Assembly: GCF_000496695.1 (NCBI RefSeq)
Contig: NZ_BAUJ01000010.1
Span: 1-64,000 of the forward strand
DNA: 64,000 nucleotides
From: Vibrio halioticoli NBRC 102217
GTDB lineage: Bacteria; Pseudomonadota; Gammaproteobacteria; Enterobacterales; Vibrionaceae
Direction: 5' to 3'
Positions within the stretch are counted from its first letter, which is position 1. Every line of letters starts with the position of its first letter. A program made the position numbers and the translations under genes. Below are positions 48,574 to 58,549 of this stretch, piece by piece. The notes under the pieces are model-generated. The model was not told the DNA's origin and searched no databases. It saw only the letters and a list, made by a program, of their open reading frames with translations.

Positions 48574-48593
48574 GGGAGTGTACTCCCCTTTTC
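48574..48593 (+). terminator. Terminator after the RND pump gene
   Basis: GGGGAGT (48574-48580) pairs with ACTCCCC (48583-48589), followed by TTTT. The loop is tight, so part of the stem probably opens. Confidence 0.6.
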
Positions 48594-48807
48594 CTACCCA
48601 ATGTTTTAACCTATTTTCATGGTTATTGTGAAATAAGCGACACTCAACAGAGTTCGCTTTGAAAATGAATATTTAAGCCATTATCTACTAGACTTTCTAG
48701 TTATTCCTTTTATGCTAGATGGCGACTTCCTTTAATTACAACATTATTTAAAGGGTCAAAAGTTCATTAATTACGCTTAAGTCGGCGTCTAATACTAATA
48801 AATCATT

Positions 48808-48829
48808 TGGGAGAGACTTTTTACTCCCA
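48808..48829 (+). promoter_or_regulatory. Hairpin just upstream of the sstT start
   Basis: TGGGAG (48808-48813) and CTCCCA (48824-48829) can form a 6-bp stem with a 10-nt loop, ending 16 bases before the sstT ATG. It could modulate translation. No known riboswitch is recognised. Confidence 0.35.
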
Positions 48830-48845
48830 CTTATATGGATGTACT

Positions 48846-50054
48846 ATGTTAAACACACTCATTGCACGCATAGCCAAGGGCAACCTTGTTATGCAAATCT
48901 TAGTCGGTATCGTTGCCGGCGCTATCCTTGCTACCGTTTCTCCTTCTACTGCTACTAGTGTTGGTCTGCTAGGTAGCCTATTTGTTGGTGCTCTTAAAGC
49001 CGTTGCACCTATTTTGGTATTCATTTTGGTGGCAGCCTCAATTGCCAACCAAAAGAAAAACCAACACTCTTACATGCGTCCGATCGTCATTCTGTATTTA
49101 ATTGGTACCTTTTTAGCTGCGATCACCGCTGTTGTATTAAGCTTTGCTTTCCCGACAACATTAACCTTAGTAGAAAGCACAACTAGCGTAACGCCTCCAC
49201 AAGGTATTGCTGAAGTACTGCATACTTTGCTGTTTAAACTAGTTGATAACCCAGTTCATGCTCTAATGGATGCCAACTACATTGGTATTCTTGCTTGGGG
49301 TATCGGTCTTGGTCTTGCACTGCACCACGCATCAGACACCACTAAATCAGTGTTTGAAGATCTAAGCCACGGCGTTTCTCAAATTGTTCGCTTTATTATC
49401 CGTCTAGCACCATTGGGTATCTTTGGTCTTGTTGCTGCTACGTTTGCAAGCACAGGCTTTAGCGCTCTACTAGGCTACGCGAACCTACTGTTTGTACTAC
49501 TAAGCGCAATGCTAGTGATTGCATTGGTAGTTAACCCAATCATTGTTTGGGTTAAAACCAAACAAAACCCATACCCATTGGTTCTACAATGTCTGCGTGA
49601 AAGTGGCGTAACTGCGTTCTTCACTCGCTCAAGTGCAGCAAACATTCCAGTGAACATGGCGTTGTGTGAAAAACTAAAACTGGATGAAGATACTTACTCT
49701 GTCTCTATCCCTCTAGGTGCAACCATCAACATGGGCGGCGCGGCAATTACGATTACCGTACTGACTCTAGCGGCGGTGCATACTCTAGGTATTCAAGTTG
49801 ATTTCTTGTCAGCAGTACTGCTTAGCTTAATTGCTGCTATCTCAGCATGTGGCGCATCTGGTGTTGCGGGCGGTTCTCTACTGCTTATCCCACTAGCGTG
49901 TAGCTTGTTTGGTATTCCAAACGAAGTAGCGATGCAAGTGGTCGGTGTTGGCTTCATCATCGGTGTTATCCAAGATTCTGCTGAAACAGCACTAAATAGC
50001 TCAACTGACGTTGTATTTACTGCGGCGGCTTGTCGCGCTGAACAAGCAAAATAA
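48846..50054 (+). CDS. sstT: Serine/threonine:Na+ symporter SstT
   Basis: SstT is a sodium-coupled serine and threonine importer of the DAACS family. The protein (402 residues) matches E. coli SstT along its length: [64 protein letters not shown], and [21 protein letters not shown]. The ATG at 48846 is chosen because it gives the family start ([17 protein letters not shown]); an in-frame ATG at 48807 would include the leader hairpin. Confidence 0.95.
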   Translation: MLNTLIARIAKGNLVMQILVGIVAGAILATVSPSTATSVGLLGSLFVGALKAVAPILVFILVAASIANQKKNQHSYMRPIVILYLIGTFLAAITAVVLSFAFPTTLTLVESTTSVTPPQGIAEVLHTLLFKLVDNPVHALMDANYIGILAWGIGLGLALHHASDTTKSVFEDLSHGVSQIVRFIIRLAPLGIFGLVAATFASTGFSALLGYANLLFVLLSAMLVIALVVNPIIVWVKTKQNPYPLVLQCLRESGVTAFFTRSSAANIPVNMALCEKLKLDEDTYSVSIPLGATINMGGAAITITVLTLAAVHTLGIQVDFLSAVLLSLIAAISACGASGVAGGSLLLIPLACSLFGIPNEVAMQVVGVGFIIGVIQDSAETALNSSTDVVFTAAACRAEQAK

Positions 50055-50088
50055 TAATCAGAGTTACTCGCTAAAATCACGTTAATTA

Positions 50089-50118
50089 TAAAGGTCGGGC
50101 AACCGACCTTTATTTTGC
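50089..50118 (+). terminator. Terminator of sstT
   Basis: An 11-bp stem (ATAAAGGTCGG with CCGACCTTTAT at 50104-50114) and a T-rich tail. Confidence 0.8.
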
Positions 50119-50385
50119 CTACAAAACAGCCCAAGCGTACAATAAACAAACCACTCGACTATATTTCACCCAAATCCAGTATAATATTCACCCATCACAT
50201 CAAAACCGCAATATTAGTTTCCACTAGCCATCAATATGACTAATTACCCATTACTTGATCTTATAAAACAATAAGTTAAGTATTAAAAATGAATATTTAT
50301 AGTGATTTTTAGGCATTGCCGTAATCGATACTGCGCTGTATATCTAGTTCTGTTCATACTAAAAATATTATAGACAGACACAACA
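50119..50385. other. Intergenic region before the POT transporter gene
   Basis: This AT-rich stretch between the sstT terminator and the POT transporter presumably holds that gene's promoter and leader. I see no gene, repeat or clear regulatory site in it. Confidence 0.5.
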
Positions 50386-51768
50386 ATGACTAATCAAAAA
50401 ACTATCTTGGGCCACCCACGTGGTCTTTTTCTGCTGTTTAGCACCGAGCTTTGGGAACGTTTCTCATATTACGCTATGCGTGCCATTCTGGTTTTATATC
50501 TCACAGACACAACCATTAACGGTGGCTTAGGCTGGAGCACAAAAGACGCTCTGGATTTATACGGTATTTATACCGGACTGGTATACGTCACACCGCTTAT
50601 CGGTGGTTGGATTGCCGATAACTACTTAGGTCAACGTAAATCCGTTCTTATCGGCGGTATCTTAATGGCTATCGGTCAATTCTCTCTAGCACTTCCTGCT
50701 GGCGCGTTTGGCATTGATGCTTACACCTCTTTCTACCTAGGCTTAACACTGCTTATTTTAGGTAACGGTTTATTCAAGCCAAACATCTCAACTATGGTTG
50801 GCGACCTGTATGAAGAAGGTGACAACCGTCGTGACGGCGCATTTACCATTTTCTACATGGGTATCAACCTAGGCGCACTGATTGCGGGTATCGTGGCAGG
50901 TAGTGCGGCTAACGCCTACGGCTGGAATGCCGGTTTCCTTGTTGCCGGTATCGGTATGATGCTCAGTGTTGTGCTACAGCTGAGCTTAAGCCACTCTTGG
51001 TTAGGTAAAATTGGTACGGTTCCTGCGGCTAAATTAGGCCACAAGAACGGCGTTAAAACCAAAACTCCACTCACTAAAGAAGAAGTAGACCGTTTAAAAG
51101 TTATCTTAGTGATGGGCTTATTCGTGATCATTTTCTGGGCAGGCTTTGAACAAGCTGGCGGCCTAATGAATATCTACACTCAGCAATACACTGACCGTAT
51201 GCTAGGTGGCTTTGAAGTGCCTGCAGCTTGGTTCCAATCATTAAACCCATTATTCATCATGCTACTAGCGCCTATCTTGGCTGCAGTATGGGTGAAACTG
51301 GGCAAACGTGAACCGACCTCTCCGGTTAAATTTGCTTTCGCTCTATTCTTCTTGTCGGTCGGTTTCTTGTGCATGGTTGGCGCGGTTCTACAACAAGGTG
51401 GCGATGAAAGCGTTAAAACTTCAATGATCTGGCTAGTTGGTGCGTACTTCTTCCATACTTTGGGTGAACTATGTATCTCTCCTATCGGTCTATCTATGGT
51501 GACAAAACTGGCTCCACTTCGCCTAGCATCATTAATGATGGGTGCATGGTTTGGCTTTAACGCTATCGCAAACTACGTTGCAGGCCTTATCGGCTCACAT
51601 GTAGGCGACTTTGGCGCTATGGCTATCTTTGGTGGTATCGCTGTTGCGGCAACCATCTCAGGTATCATCTTGCTGTTCATGTCCAACACTTTGGTGTACT
51701 GGATGCATGGCGCAGAAAACAAACCTACAATGAAAGAAGATCAAGAGCTAGATCACGCCGTAATCTAA
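50386..51768 (+). CDS. POT-family proton-dependent peptide transporter
   Basis: A 460-residue, 12-14-segment proton-coupled di/tripeptide symporter (PTR2/DtpA-DtpB type). The family signature is ELWERFSYYAMRAILVLYL (the ExxERFxYY motif). YVTPLIGGWIADNYLGQRKSV and GNGLFKPNISTMVGDLYEEGDNRRDGAFTIFYMGINLGA are also diagnostic. It would import di- and tripeptides; with SstT and PepT nearby it fits an amino-acid-scavenging theme. The subfamily was not resolved, so no symbol is given. Confidence 0.93.
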   Translation: MTNQKTILGHPRGLFLLFSTELWERFSYYAMRAILVLYLTDTTINGGLGWSTKDALDLYGIYTGLVYVTPLIGGWIADNYLGQRKSVLIGGILMAIGQFSLALPAGAFGIDAYTSFYLGLTLLILGNGLFKPNISTMVGDLYEEGDNRRDGAFTIFYMGINLGALIAGIVAGSAANAYGWNAGFLVAGIGMMLSVVLQLSLSHSWLGKIGTVPAAKLGHKNGVKTKTPLTKEEVDRLKVILVMGLFVIIFWAGFEQAGGLMNIYTQQYTDRMLGGFEVPAAWFQSLNPLFIMLLAPILAAVWVKLGKREPTSPVKFAFALFFLSVGFLCMVGAVLQQGGDESVKTSMIWLVGAYFFHTLGELCISPIGLSMVTKLAPLRLASLMMGAWFGFNAIANYVAGLIGSHVGDFGAMAIFGGIAVAATISGIILLFMSNTLVYWMHGAENKPTMKEDQELDHAVI

Positions 51769-51810
51769 CGCGCGATACAGCTTTAAACAGCGGTAAAACG
51801 TTACTAAAAG

Positions 51811-51840
51811 AAATGGGTCGCATATTGCGACCCATTTTAT
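51811..51840 (+). terminator. Terminator of the POT transporter gene
   Basis: A perfect 12-bp stem (AAATGGGTCGCA with TGCGACCCATTT) and a TTTTA-type tail. Confidence 0.8.
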
Positions 51841-51851
51841 TACCAGCCCAG

Positions 51852-52232
51852 TTATTTAAAAACCCAACGTGAACTCAGTAAGTAGTTGCCTATTAGCCCT
51901 GCCCCTACCCCACACACAAAAGCCAAAGCATGAGTAACGTAATTCTCCCCTAGGCACAGCAATATTCCTTTGAACACCAATAGATTTGGCAACATTGATA
52001 AGCAGGCTGAAATAAAAAACCGCTTCCACTGCGCAAAGTGTCGCGCACTACTTTTAAAAGTATAAACACGGTTTCCTAGCCAAGTTGTTGTCGCCGCAAC
52101 CACAAAAGACAACACTCTCGCCAACATTGTAGGCAACCCTAACCAATACACCAGTAAGGAAAAAACACTGATATCGACAATAAAACCAACAGCTCCCACC
52201 TTAGCAAAACGAACAAAACGGTGGTTTCTCAT
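51852..52232 (-). CDS. GtrA-family membrane protein
   Basis: A 126-residue protein with four membrane segments and the GtrA signature: RFAKVGAVGFIVDISVFSLLVYWLG at the start and the TTTWLGNRVYTFK motif. GtrA proteins are proposed flippases for polyprenyl-linked glucose or take part in O-antigen and cell-wall polysaccharide modification. No glycosyltransferase gene lies beside it. It is divergent from the PLP-enzyme gene. Confidence 0.9.
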   Translation of the reverse strand: MRNHRFVRFAKVGAVGFIVDISVFSLLVYWLGLPTMLARVLSFVVAATTTWLGNRVYTFKSSARHFAQWKRFFISACLSMLPNLLVFKGILLCLGENYVTHALAFVCGVGAGLIGNYLLSSRWVFK

Positions 52233-52355
52233 TCCATCCCCTTATAAAAGATCACCTTCATGTGAATAAATCATCTTGGTTTGACGAATAAATAGGTCTA
52301 AGATGAGCGCCTTTTCTATTTTGACTCGTCTTATAATAAACACGAAACAGTCCTT

Positions 52356-53294
52356 ATGAAACTCAATACTAGTCCAGTAACACAGCATATTTTTCGTAAT
52401 CACAATTTTTATCTAAAACGTGATGAACAGCTGCATCAACATTTTTCGGGTAACAAAGCGCGAAAATTCATGCGTTTGTTGCAAGAAGACTACTCTGGTA
52501 TTGATACCCTTATCGGTTACGGCTCAATTCAAGCGAATTCTTTATACTCGTTAGCGGCGCTGTGCAAAATCAAAAAATGGAAACTGGAATTCTATGTACA
52601 AAGAATACCAAACTGGTTAAAAGAAAAGCCTAGTGGTAACTATCGCGGCGCACTGGATTTGGGCGCGCAAATCATAGAGTGCAGTAATGCGTTCGGTGAT
52701 GAAATGACGCCAGCACAATACATAAAAGAAATCCGAAATCCCCAAGCGAACTGTTTAGTGATTCCCGAAGGTGGTCGAAGCTATTTAGCAGAAAAAGGCA
52801 TTCAAGGGCTTGCGACTGAGCTGTTAGATTGGACTCGCTATAAACCCAATCAACAATTTGCTATTGCCCTACCCTCAGGTACTGGCACGACCGCATTGTA
52901 CTTACACAAGCACCTCAAAGAGCACAACCTACCCGTGTTGACTTGCGCTTGCGTAGGAGGCGAAAGCTACCTGCGTGAACAGTGGCAAGAACTAGGCGAA
53001 GACGATACCCCTACGATTTTGCATGCAGATTACAAACATCATTTCGGTAAGCTGTACAAAGACGAGTTTAAAATTTGGCAAGATTTAGAAAAAAACACCA
53101 ATGTTGAATTTGATTTGTTGTACGACCCATACATGTGGCAATGCTTACTGCCATGGATGGATGCAAACCCTGATGTGTGCATTCTTTATATCCATCAAGG
53201 CGGTATATTAGGGAACGAAACCATGCTATCAAGATACCAGCGTAAATTTGAACCTGACACCTCTAACTCCAACACTCAAATTATCGCTCGTTAA
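52356..53294 (+). CDS. D-cysteine desulfhydrase / ACC deaminase-like PLP enzyme
   Basis: A 312-residue PLP-dependent enzyme of fold type II (tryptophan synthase beta superfamily). The lysine that binds PLP is likely in SGNKARKF. Other family motifs are YGSIQANSLYSLAALCK and the PLP phosphate-binding LPSGTGTTALYL. Relatives are annotated as 1-aminocyclopropane-1-carboxylate deaminase or D-cysteine desulfhydrase, but substrate specificity cannot be read from the sequence. It probably acts on D- or L-amino acids. Confidence 0.82.
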   Translation: MKLNTSPVTQHIFRNHNFYLKRDEQLHQHFSGNKARKFMRLLQEDYSGIDTLIGYGSIQANSLYSLAALCKIKKWKLEFYVQRIPNWLKEKPSGNYRGALDLGAQIIECSNAFGDEMTPAQYIKEIRNPQANCLVIPEGGRSYLAEKGIQGLATELLDWTRYKPNQQFAIALPSGTGTTALYLHKHLKEHNLPVLTCACVGGESYLREQWQELGEDDTPTILHADYKHHFGKLYKDEFKIWQDLEKNTNVEFDLLYDPYMWQCLLPWMDANPDVCILYIHQGGILGNETMLSRYQRKFEPDTSNSNTQIIAR

Positions 53295-53423
53295 TTTCGA
53301 GCGAAATTTAAGCAAAACTCACCCAATAGTACGATTAACCCTACTAAACCTGATTTATCGCAACTCATCCTCCGTGCGCTCGCTAGATACTAAGGGGATT
53401 AAGAATAAATAAGGTCTATACAA

Positions 53424-54653
53424 ATGGATAAGTTAGTTGAACGCTTCCTTCGTTACGTCAGTTTTGATACTCAGTCCGATGGCGCAATATCGCACTGCCC
53501 AAGTACCGAAGGTCAACGTGTCTTAGCCAAGCAGTTGTACCAAGAGTTGCTAGCGCTGGAACTTACCGATGTGACTTTAGATGATAACGGCTATATTTCG
53601 GCAAAACTTCCAGCTAACGTCGAGCATGCAGTACCTGCGATTGGCTTTATTGCGCACATGGACACCGCGCCAGATGCTTCTGGTAAAAATGTCCAACCGC
53701 AAATTATCGAAAACTATCAAGGTGGCGAGATAGCGCTAGGTGGATCTGGCGAAGTGTTATCACCAGCGCAATATCCAGACCTGAATGCATTACACGGCCA
53801 AAGCCTCATCACCACCGATGGCACCACCTTATTAGGCGCAGACAACAAAGCCGGCATCGCCGAAATCATCACCGCTGTTGCTTACCTAAAAGCAAATCCA
53901 AACATCAAACATGGTGACATCTGCATTGGCTTTACTCCCGATGAAGAGATTGGACGAGGCGCTAACCTGTTTGACGTCGAGAAATTTTCCGCCGAGTGGG
54001 CTTACACCATCGATGGCGGCCCAGTGGGTGAACTTGAATACGAAAATTTCAACGCCACTACTGCAACCGTAATTTGTCATGGCGTGAACGTTCATCCAGG
54101 CACGGCCAAAGACAAGATGATCAACGCCATGAACATCGCAGCCCAATTTCAATTGCTTATGCCAATGCAACAAACCCCAGAAACCACGGAAGGTTATGAA
54201 GGCTTCTATCATCTAAAATCCATGCTACCTAGTGTTGCCCGCACCGAGCTTTCTTACATTTTGCGCGACTTTGACCGCCAACAGTTGCAAGAGCGTAAAG
54301 CCTTCATGCAACAGAAAGTAGATGAACTAAACAGCCAACTAAGCAAAGGCCATGTAGAGCTTGAACTTACTGACAGTTACTTCAACATGCGAGAAATGGT
54401 AGAGCCGCACCCTCATATTATTGAACTGGCAAAACAAGCCATGCTTGAGTGCGGTGTACAGCCAAACATCAAACCTATCCGCGGCGGTACTGACGGTGCG
54501 CGTCTTTCATTCATGGGGCTGCCTTGTCCGAACATCTTTACTGGCGGCTATAACTTCCATGGCATCCATGAGTTCATCAGCATTGATGGCATGCAGCAAG
54601 CTGTACAAGTAATTGTGAAACTGGCGGAGAATACGGCGAAAAACGCCCAATAA
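53424..54653 (+). CDS. pepT: Peptidase T (tripeptidase)
   Basis: PepT is a cytosolic di-zinc aminopeptidase that removes the N-terminal residue of tripeptides. The 409-residue protein matches E. coli PepT. Metal-ligand motifs are [11 protein letters not shown] (His), LLGADNKAG (Asp), [11 protein letters not shown] (Glu) and the [12 protein letters not shown] segment. The C-terminal [22 protein letters not shown] and FHGIHEF are typical. Together with the POT peptide transporter it forms a peptide-use neighbourhood. Confidence 0.95.
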   Translation: MDKLVERFLRYVSFDTQSDGAISHCPSTEGQRVLAKQLYQELLALELTDVTLDDNGYISAKLPANVEHAVPAIGFIAHMDTAPDASGKNVQPQIIENYQGGEIALGGSGEVLSPAQYPDLNALHGQSLITTDGTTLLGADNKAGIAEIITAVAYLKANPNIKHGDICIGFTPDEEIGRGANLFDVEKFSAEWAYTIDGGPVGELEYENFNATTATVICHGVNVHPGTAKDKMINAMNIAAQFQLLMPMQQTPETTEGYEGFYHLKSMLPSVARTELSYILRDFDRQQLQERKAFMQQKVDELNSQLSKGHVELELTDSYFNMREMVEPHPHIIELAKQAMLECGVQPNIKPIRGGTDGARLSFMGLPCPNIFTGGYNFHGIHEFISIDGMQQAVQVIVKLAENTAKNAQ

Positions 54654-54701
54654 CTGGCGCCCAACTATTGGGGTCAATTCCGCCGCTGATTTTTAATAAA
54701 C

Positions 54702-54733
54702 ACAAGATACTCAGTTAACACTAAGTATCTTGT
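54702..54733 (+). terminator. Hairpin downstream of pepT, probable terminator
   Basis: ACAAGATACT (54702-54711) pairs with AGTATCTTGT (54724-54733); a further three base pairs are possible after a mismatch. The T tail is poor. Confidence 0.5.
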
Positions 54734-55055
54734 TTGAGCAATTTATCAAAACAAACTAAGGATTCAGTAACAAAAAACGGATAAATGAAAGCCCATTCTT
54801 AGCCCATCGCATTGCAGAACTATCAGCACGCAATCGGCTTTATCATCCTCAAAAAATCCATTTATTACTCTTTAGAATGATAAACAGGATTTAATAGATT
54901 CATTTCTTTTTTCACTTCTATTAATAAGCTTTAAATGTGATGTGGCGCATAATGATAAGTATTCCTGTGACCCATTGGATAAAATACAATCATACACAGT
55001 GTTAATCTATTTATGATTTTATCAATTATTAATCCAAATAATCACAGAGAGGAAT
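54734..55055. other. Intergenic region between core genes and the accessory block
   Basis: About 320 bp, AT-rich in its second half, with no supported gene. It marks the change from core genes (pepT) to the accessory genes. I see no tRNA or clear attachment-site repeat, so the mechanism of insertion is not evident. Confidence 0.5.
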
Positions 55056-55325
55056 ATGATGTTTTCCGTTACTTTAATGCCAAGCGATAATAACTCTCAG
55101 CTTTGTTCTCACCTAAAGAATACGCTGTCTGAAAATATCTATGACTATTTTGATGCATCGTCAGTTCAGTTTTGGGAATCAGATGAAGATCAAATCATCT
55201 TCGTCGATAACAAAATCCAAGAGCCTAAATGGGGTATTACTATCAATGCAGAAAACCGTGTTGTACTAGAGGAATTTCTTGAGAATATGGAAACTCCTGT
55301 ACCACTAGAGGTGGTTGGTGCGTAA
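55056..55325 (+). CDS. Small protein of unknown function
   Basis: An 89-residue acidic protein (MMFSVTLMPSDNNSQLCSHL at the start, then a region with many Asp/Glu). I do not recognise a family. It is probably real, because AGAGGAAT precedes the ATG and a hairpin terminator follows. It lies at the left border of the dnd-related block, so it could be part of it or an unrelated gene. A second ATG directly follows the first. Confidence 0.55.
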   Translation: MMFSVTLMPSDNNSQLCSHLKNTLSENIYDYFDASSVQFWESDEDQIIFVDNKIQEPKWGITINAENRVVLEEFLENMETPVPLEVVGA

Positions 55326-55348
55326 TCAAGGCAAATTAACAACTACAA

Positions 55349-55380
55349 GGGTGACATGATTTAGATTATGTCATCCTTTT
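55349..55380 (+). terminator. Terminator of the 89-aa gene
   Basis: GGGTGACAT (55349-55357) pairs with ATGTCATCC (55368-55376) with one G:U pair, followed by TTTT. Confidence 0.6.
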
Positions 55381-55472
55381 AAGGTATAAAGTGATACTTA
55401 CTATAGACGAACTAATAAAAAAGACGATACATTGCTAGTAAGGCGCACTTAAACAAAGAGATATACAGCTCC

Positions 55473-57497
55473 ATGGATGCAGCACTGTTTAAAAAACTTG
55501 TAGCAAAAGTAAAAGTAGGCAAACACCTACCTGACGCAATTTACCTTCACAAAGATGCGCTCCATAGCCTACCAGAAACATTGACAAAGTTTATTCCTGC
55601 TGTCGCCAATGCTTTACAACTAGATGACTCCGACTGGAACCTAATTAAGTTGTTTAAAAGAGACTTTCGCATGTCTTTACTAAACTACCCTACTTTTTAT
55701 CAGGATTCCTACCCTGCCCTCAAACAAAGCCTAAACGTAAACCTTTCAAAACTTACACATAAAATCGTCACCTACTCAGAATCAGATAATCCACCGATAC
55801 TGCATCGAAAAGAAACGATGATTTTGCCAGATAATGAGTGTTATCAGCATTTTGTTGACATCACTCAAGAAGGTGAAAATGCAGGTCTTTATGAAAACTC
55901 TCGTCTAATTGGTTTTAAACGTTCTTGGGAAAACCTCATACATCGGAGCGGATACGAACTTATAGATGGTCGTTTATTTCGATCTTCGGTGATACTAGAT
56001 ACGGAACAAGGGAAAGGAATAGATCGTCATCGTACCGCGCTTGTTCGTCACGAACTATCATCACCGATGAAGTCGCTAATCAAGTATGGCTATCTAGAGG
56101 GTGTTCACTCGATCTTTGATTATGGATGTGGACGAGGCGATGACCTGAGGGAACTCGAAGCACATGGCATAGATGCTATTGGCTGGGATCCTAACTTTAG
56201 CCCAGACTCAGAAAAAATATCATCTGACATAGTTAACCTTGGGTTTGTCTTAAATGTAATCGAAGATCAAGACGAACGATTAGAGGCACTACTTGGGGCA
56301 TGGGATCTGGCTGACAAGTTTCTTGTTGTCTCCGTTATGCTAGCTAATGACAACTATATTGCTCAATTCAAGCCGTACAAAGATGGTGTAATCACATCAC
56401 GAAATACATTCCAAAAGTACTACGCTCAATCTGAAATCAAATCCTACATTGAGAGAAGTCTAGCCGAAGAAGCAATACCCGTTGCACCTGGCATTTTCTA
56501 TGTTTTTAAAGACAAAATTGAAGAACAGATATATTTGCAAGGTAAATACAAAAGACATCATAAGTGGAAACAGTTAACCACTCCAGAATTACCAGATTCA
56601 AAAGATAAATCAAAGCTAGTTATTGCGCAAAATGAAGACCTATTTAAAGATTTTTGGAATACCTGTTTGGAGCTAGGACGTATTCCTGCAAACGATGAGT
56701 TCGAACATTCAGAACAAGTCAAAGAGCTGATTGGATCGCACAAAAAAGTATTTAATTTGGTCGCAGAGTTATATAGCGAAGACGACTTTAAACTAGCAGA
56801 AAAAGAGCACAAAGAGGACCTTCTTCTTTACTTTGCTATGGGCCTGTTTGAAAAAAGAAAGCCTTATACACAGCAACCAGAGAGCCTAAAACGTGATATC
56901 AAAGCTTTGTTCATAGACTATAAGTCTGCACTAGAACTAGCTGCAGAGTTGCTATTTGCTATCGCGGACAACGAACTAATCAATACTCAATGTATTAAAG
57001 CTAATGATACTCTCCCGGCTAGTCTTTTAAATGAAGGGCATTCTCTTATATTCCACAAACAATACATACAAGAACTTCCTCTGCTTTTGAGAGCATATGT
57101 TGGTGCTGGCCTACAAATGTATGGCGAACTAGATGAAAGCATTGACCTTGTAAAAATACATATCACATCAGGTAAACTTACCCTCATGGGCTATGATGAT
57201 TTTAACAATTCTGTGCCCTTTCTAGTCGAAAGAATCAAGATCAAAATGGCTGATCAAGATATCGATTTTTTTGATTATGTTGATGAAAGACGTAGACCAC
57301 CTTTAGTCAACAAACACTTATTGCTAGCCTCAACTACCGATATTTTCGAAAAGCAAAAGAGCTTTGATAAACGCTTATCAAAGCTCTTAGATATCAACTG
57401 GAATGAAGAAGTGATTCTACATAGAGCAGAGTTTAAGATTCTTCTTGAGAAAAATAAAAAGAAGATTTCGAACTTTAAATTAATATCTATCGCCTAA
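55473..57497 (+). CDS. DNA phosphorothioation-associated putative methyltransferase
   Basis: A 674-residue protein matching the dnd-associated putative methyltransferase family (TIGR04096-like; family recalled, not searched). A Rossmann-type SAM-binding motif is visible: HSIFDYGCGRGDDLRELEAHGIDAIGWDP (about 209-237), followed by VNLGFVLNVIEDQDER. The conserved KGIDRHRTALVRHEL precedes it. The target of methylation is unknown; it usually lies near dnd genes. It reads toward the cysteine desulfurase, and the two genes overlap by 4 bp at their stop codons. Codon use is AT-rich compared with the genes to its left. No type II DNA methyltransferase catalytic motif was recognised. Confidence 0.78.
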   Translation: MDAALFKKLVAKVKVGKHLPDAIYLHKDALHSLPETLTKFIPAVANALQLDDSDWNLIKLFKRDFRMSLLNYPTFYQDSYPALKQSLNVNLSKLTHKIVTYSESDNPPILHRKETMILPDNECYQHFVDITQEGENAGLYENSRLIGFKRSWENLIHRSGYELIDGRLFRSSVILDTEQGKGIDRHRTALVRHELSSPMKSLIKYGYLEGVHSIFDYGCGRGDDLRELEAHGIDAIGWDPNFSPDSEKISSDIVNLGFVLNVIEDQDERLEALLGAWDLADKFLVVSVMLANDNYIAQFKPYKDGVITSRNTFQKYYAQSEIKSYIERSLAEEAIPVAPGIFYVFKDKIEEQIYLQGKYKRHHKWKQLTTPELPDSKDKSKLVIAQNEDLFKDFWNTCLELGRIPANDEFEHSEQVKELIGSHKKVFNLVAELYSEDDFKLAEKEHKEDLLLYFAMGLFEKRKPYTQQPESLKRDIKALFIDYKSALELAAELLFAIADNELINTQCIKANDTLPASLLNEGHSLIFHKQYIQELPLLLRAYVGAGLQMYGELDESIDLVKIHITSGKLTLMGYDDFNNSVPFLVERIKIKMADQDIDFFDYVDERRRPPLVNKHLLLASTTDIFEKQKSFDKRLSKLLDINWNEEVILHRAEFKILLEKNKKKISNFKLISIA

Positions 57498-58549
57498 GTG
57501 CCATGATATGGAGGGAGACTAATACGATATGTACGTCTAGCCTCGGATTCATTTAACCCTATTGCAGTAAGAACATGGGAAGGAGTATTCGACATGGCAT
57601 TACAAGCAGAGCCTTGTGAAACTAACCACGGATGCTCAGAGAAAAACTTATTAACCTCACTATCTGAATCAAAAGTAATGTTCCAAGTTGTATCAAGTAG
57701 GCTATTCCCACCGTTCCTTACCACAGAATAATTACGAATTATACGCTCAAACTCTTGATGTTGTTCCGACTTTGTTTTCGGAAAATGATTTACCGCAGCG
57801 CCTAATCCTATAATCAAAGGAGTTGGTGATGTTCCCCCTCTAAGCCCATTCTCTTGACCTCCCCCGTGTATTAGGGGGACTAGACCAGAATTCCGAGCAT
57901 CCCTAACATAAAGTGCTCCAACACCTTTAGGTCCATAAATTTTATGACCAGATAGGGACAACATATCAATATCCATGTCATCAACATCTATATCAACCTT
58001 ACAAAAACTCTGAGCTGCATCGGTATGAAATGGAATATTATTGTCAAAAGCTATCGCACCAAACTCTTCAATAGTTTGTATAGTGCCTAGCTCATTATTA
58101 ATATGATGGATTGTAATCAAAATAGTATTGTTTTGTATTGCAGCATATAAAGAATCCGGCTTAATTATGCCATCACTTGTCGGTTGCAAATAAGTAACTT
58201 CAAAACCAAGTTTTTCTAAATAAGAACATGTATTGAGTATACATTTGTGTTCAATACTTGAAGTTATAATATGTCCCTTGGATTCTAGATGTTGAAACGC
58301 AACCCCCTTAATAGCAAGGTTATTAGATTCGCTTGCACCACTAGTAAAAATAATCTCGCTAGGCATTGCTCCTAGTTTGTTTGCAATTACTTCTCTTGTC
58401 TTTTGGATAGCCTTTGAAGCGTTAACTCCGTCTTTATGGGATGCTGACGGATTTGCAAAATTATCATTACTCCAGAACTCAATAGCCTTAAGAACCGGAG
58501 TTGAAACTGGAGTTGATGCAGCATAATCAAAGTAGTTATTCATTATCAA
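57494..58549 (-). CDS. dndA: DndA-type cysteine desulfurase (C-terminally short)
   Basis: A PLP enzyme of the NifS/IscS family, which would remove sulfur from cysteine for DNA phosphorothioation. Visible residues in the 351-aa protein: His101, Asp177 in HTDAAQ, PLP-binding Lys203 in SGHKIYGPKG, and the active-site Cys316 in GSACNA. The reading frame ends shortly after RISLPPYHGT, where IscS-type enzymes continue for at least 20 residues with a terminal helix, so it is C-terminally short. It overlaps the upstream gene by 14 bp. The DndA label rests on its place in the dnd block; a housekeeping IscS would lie in an isc operon. Confidence 0.75.
   Translation of the reverse strand: MIMNNYFDYAASTPVSTPVLKAIEFWSNDNFANPSASHKDGVNASKAIQKTREVIANKLGAMPSEIIFTSGASESNNLAIKGVAFQHLESKGHIITSSIEHKCILNTCSYLEKLGFEVTYLQPTSDGIIKPDSLYAAIQNNTILITIHHINNELGTIQTIEEFGAIAFDNNIPFHTDAAQSFCKVDIDVDDMDIDMLSLSGHKIYGPKGVGALYVRDARNSGLVPLIHGGGQENGLRGGTSPTPLIIGLGAAVNHFPKTKSEQHQEFERIIRNYSVVRNGGNSLLDTTWNITFDSDSEVNKFFSEHPWLVSQGSACNAMSNTPSHVLTAIGLNESEARRTYRISLPPYHGT

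Noticed and set aside
54654..55055. Attachment site or tRNA at the edge of the accessory block
   Set aside because: No tRNA structure or flanking direct repeat could be found by eye.
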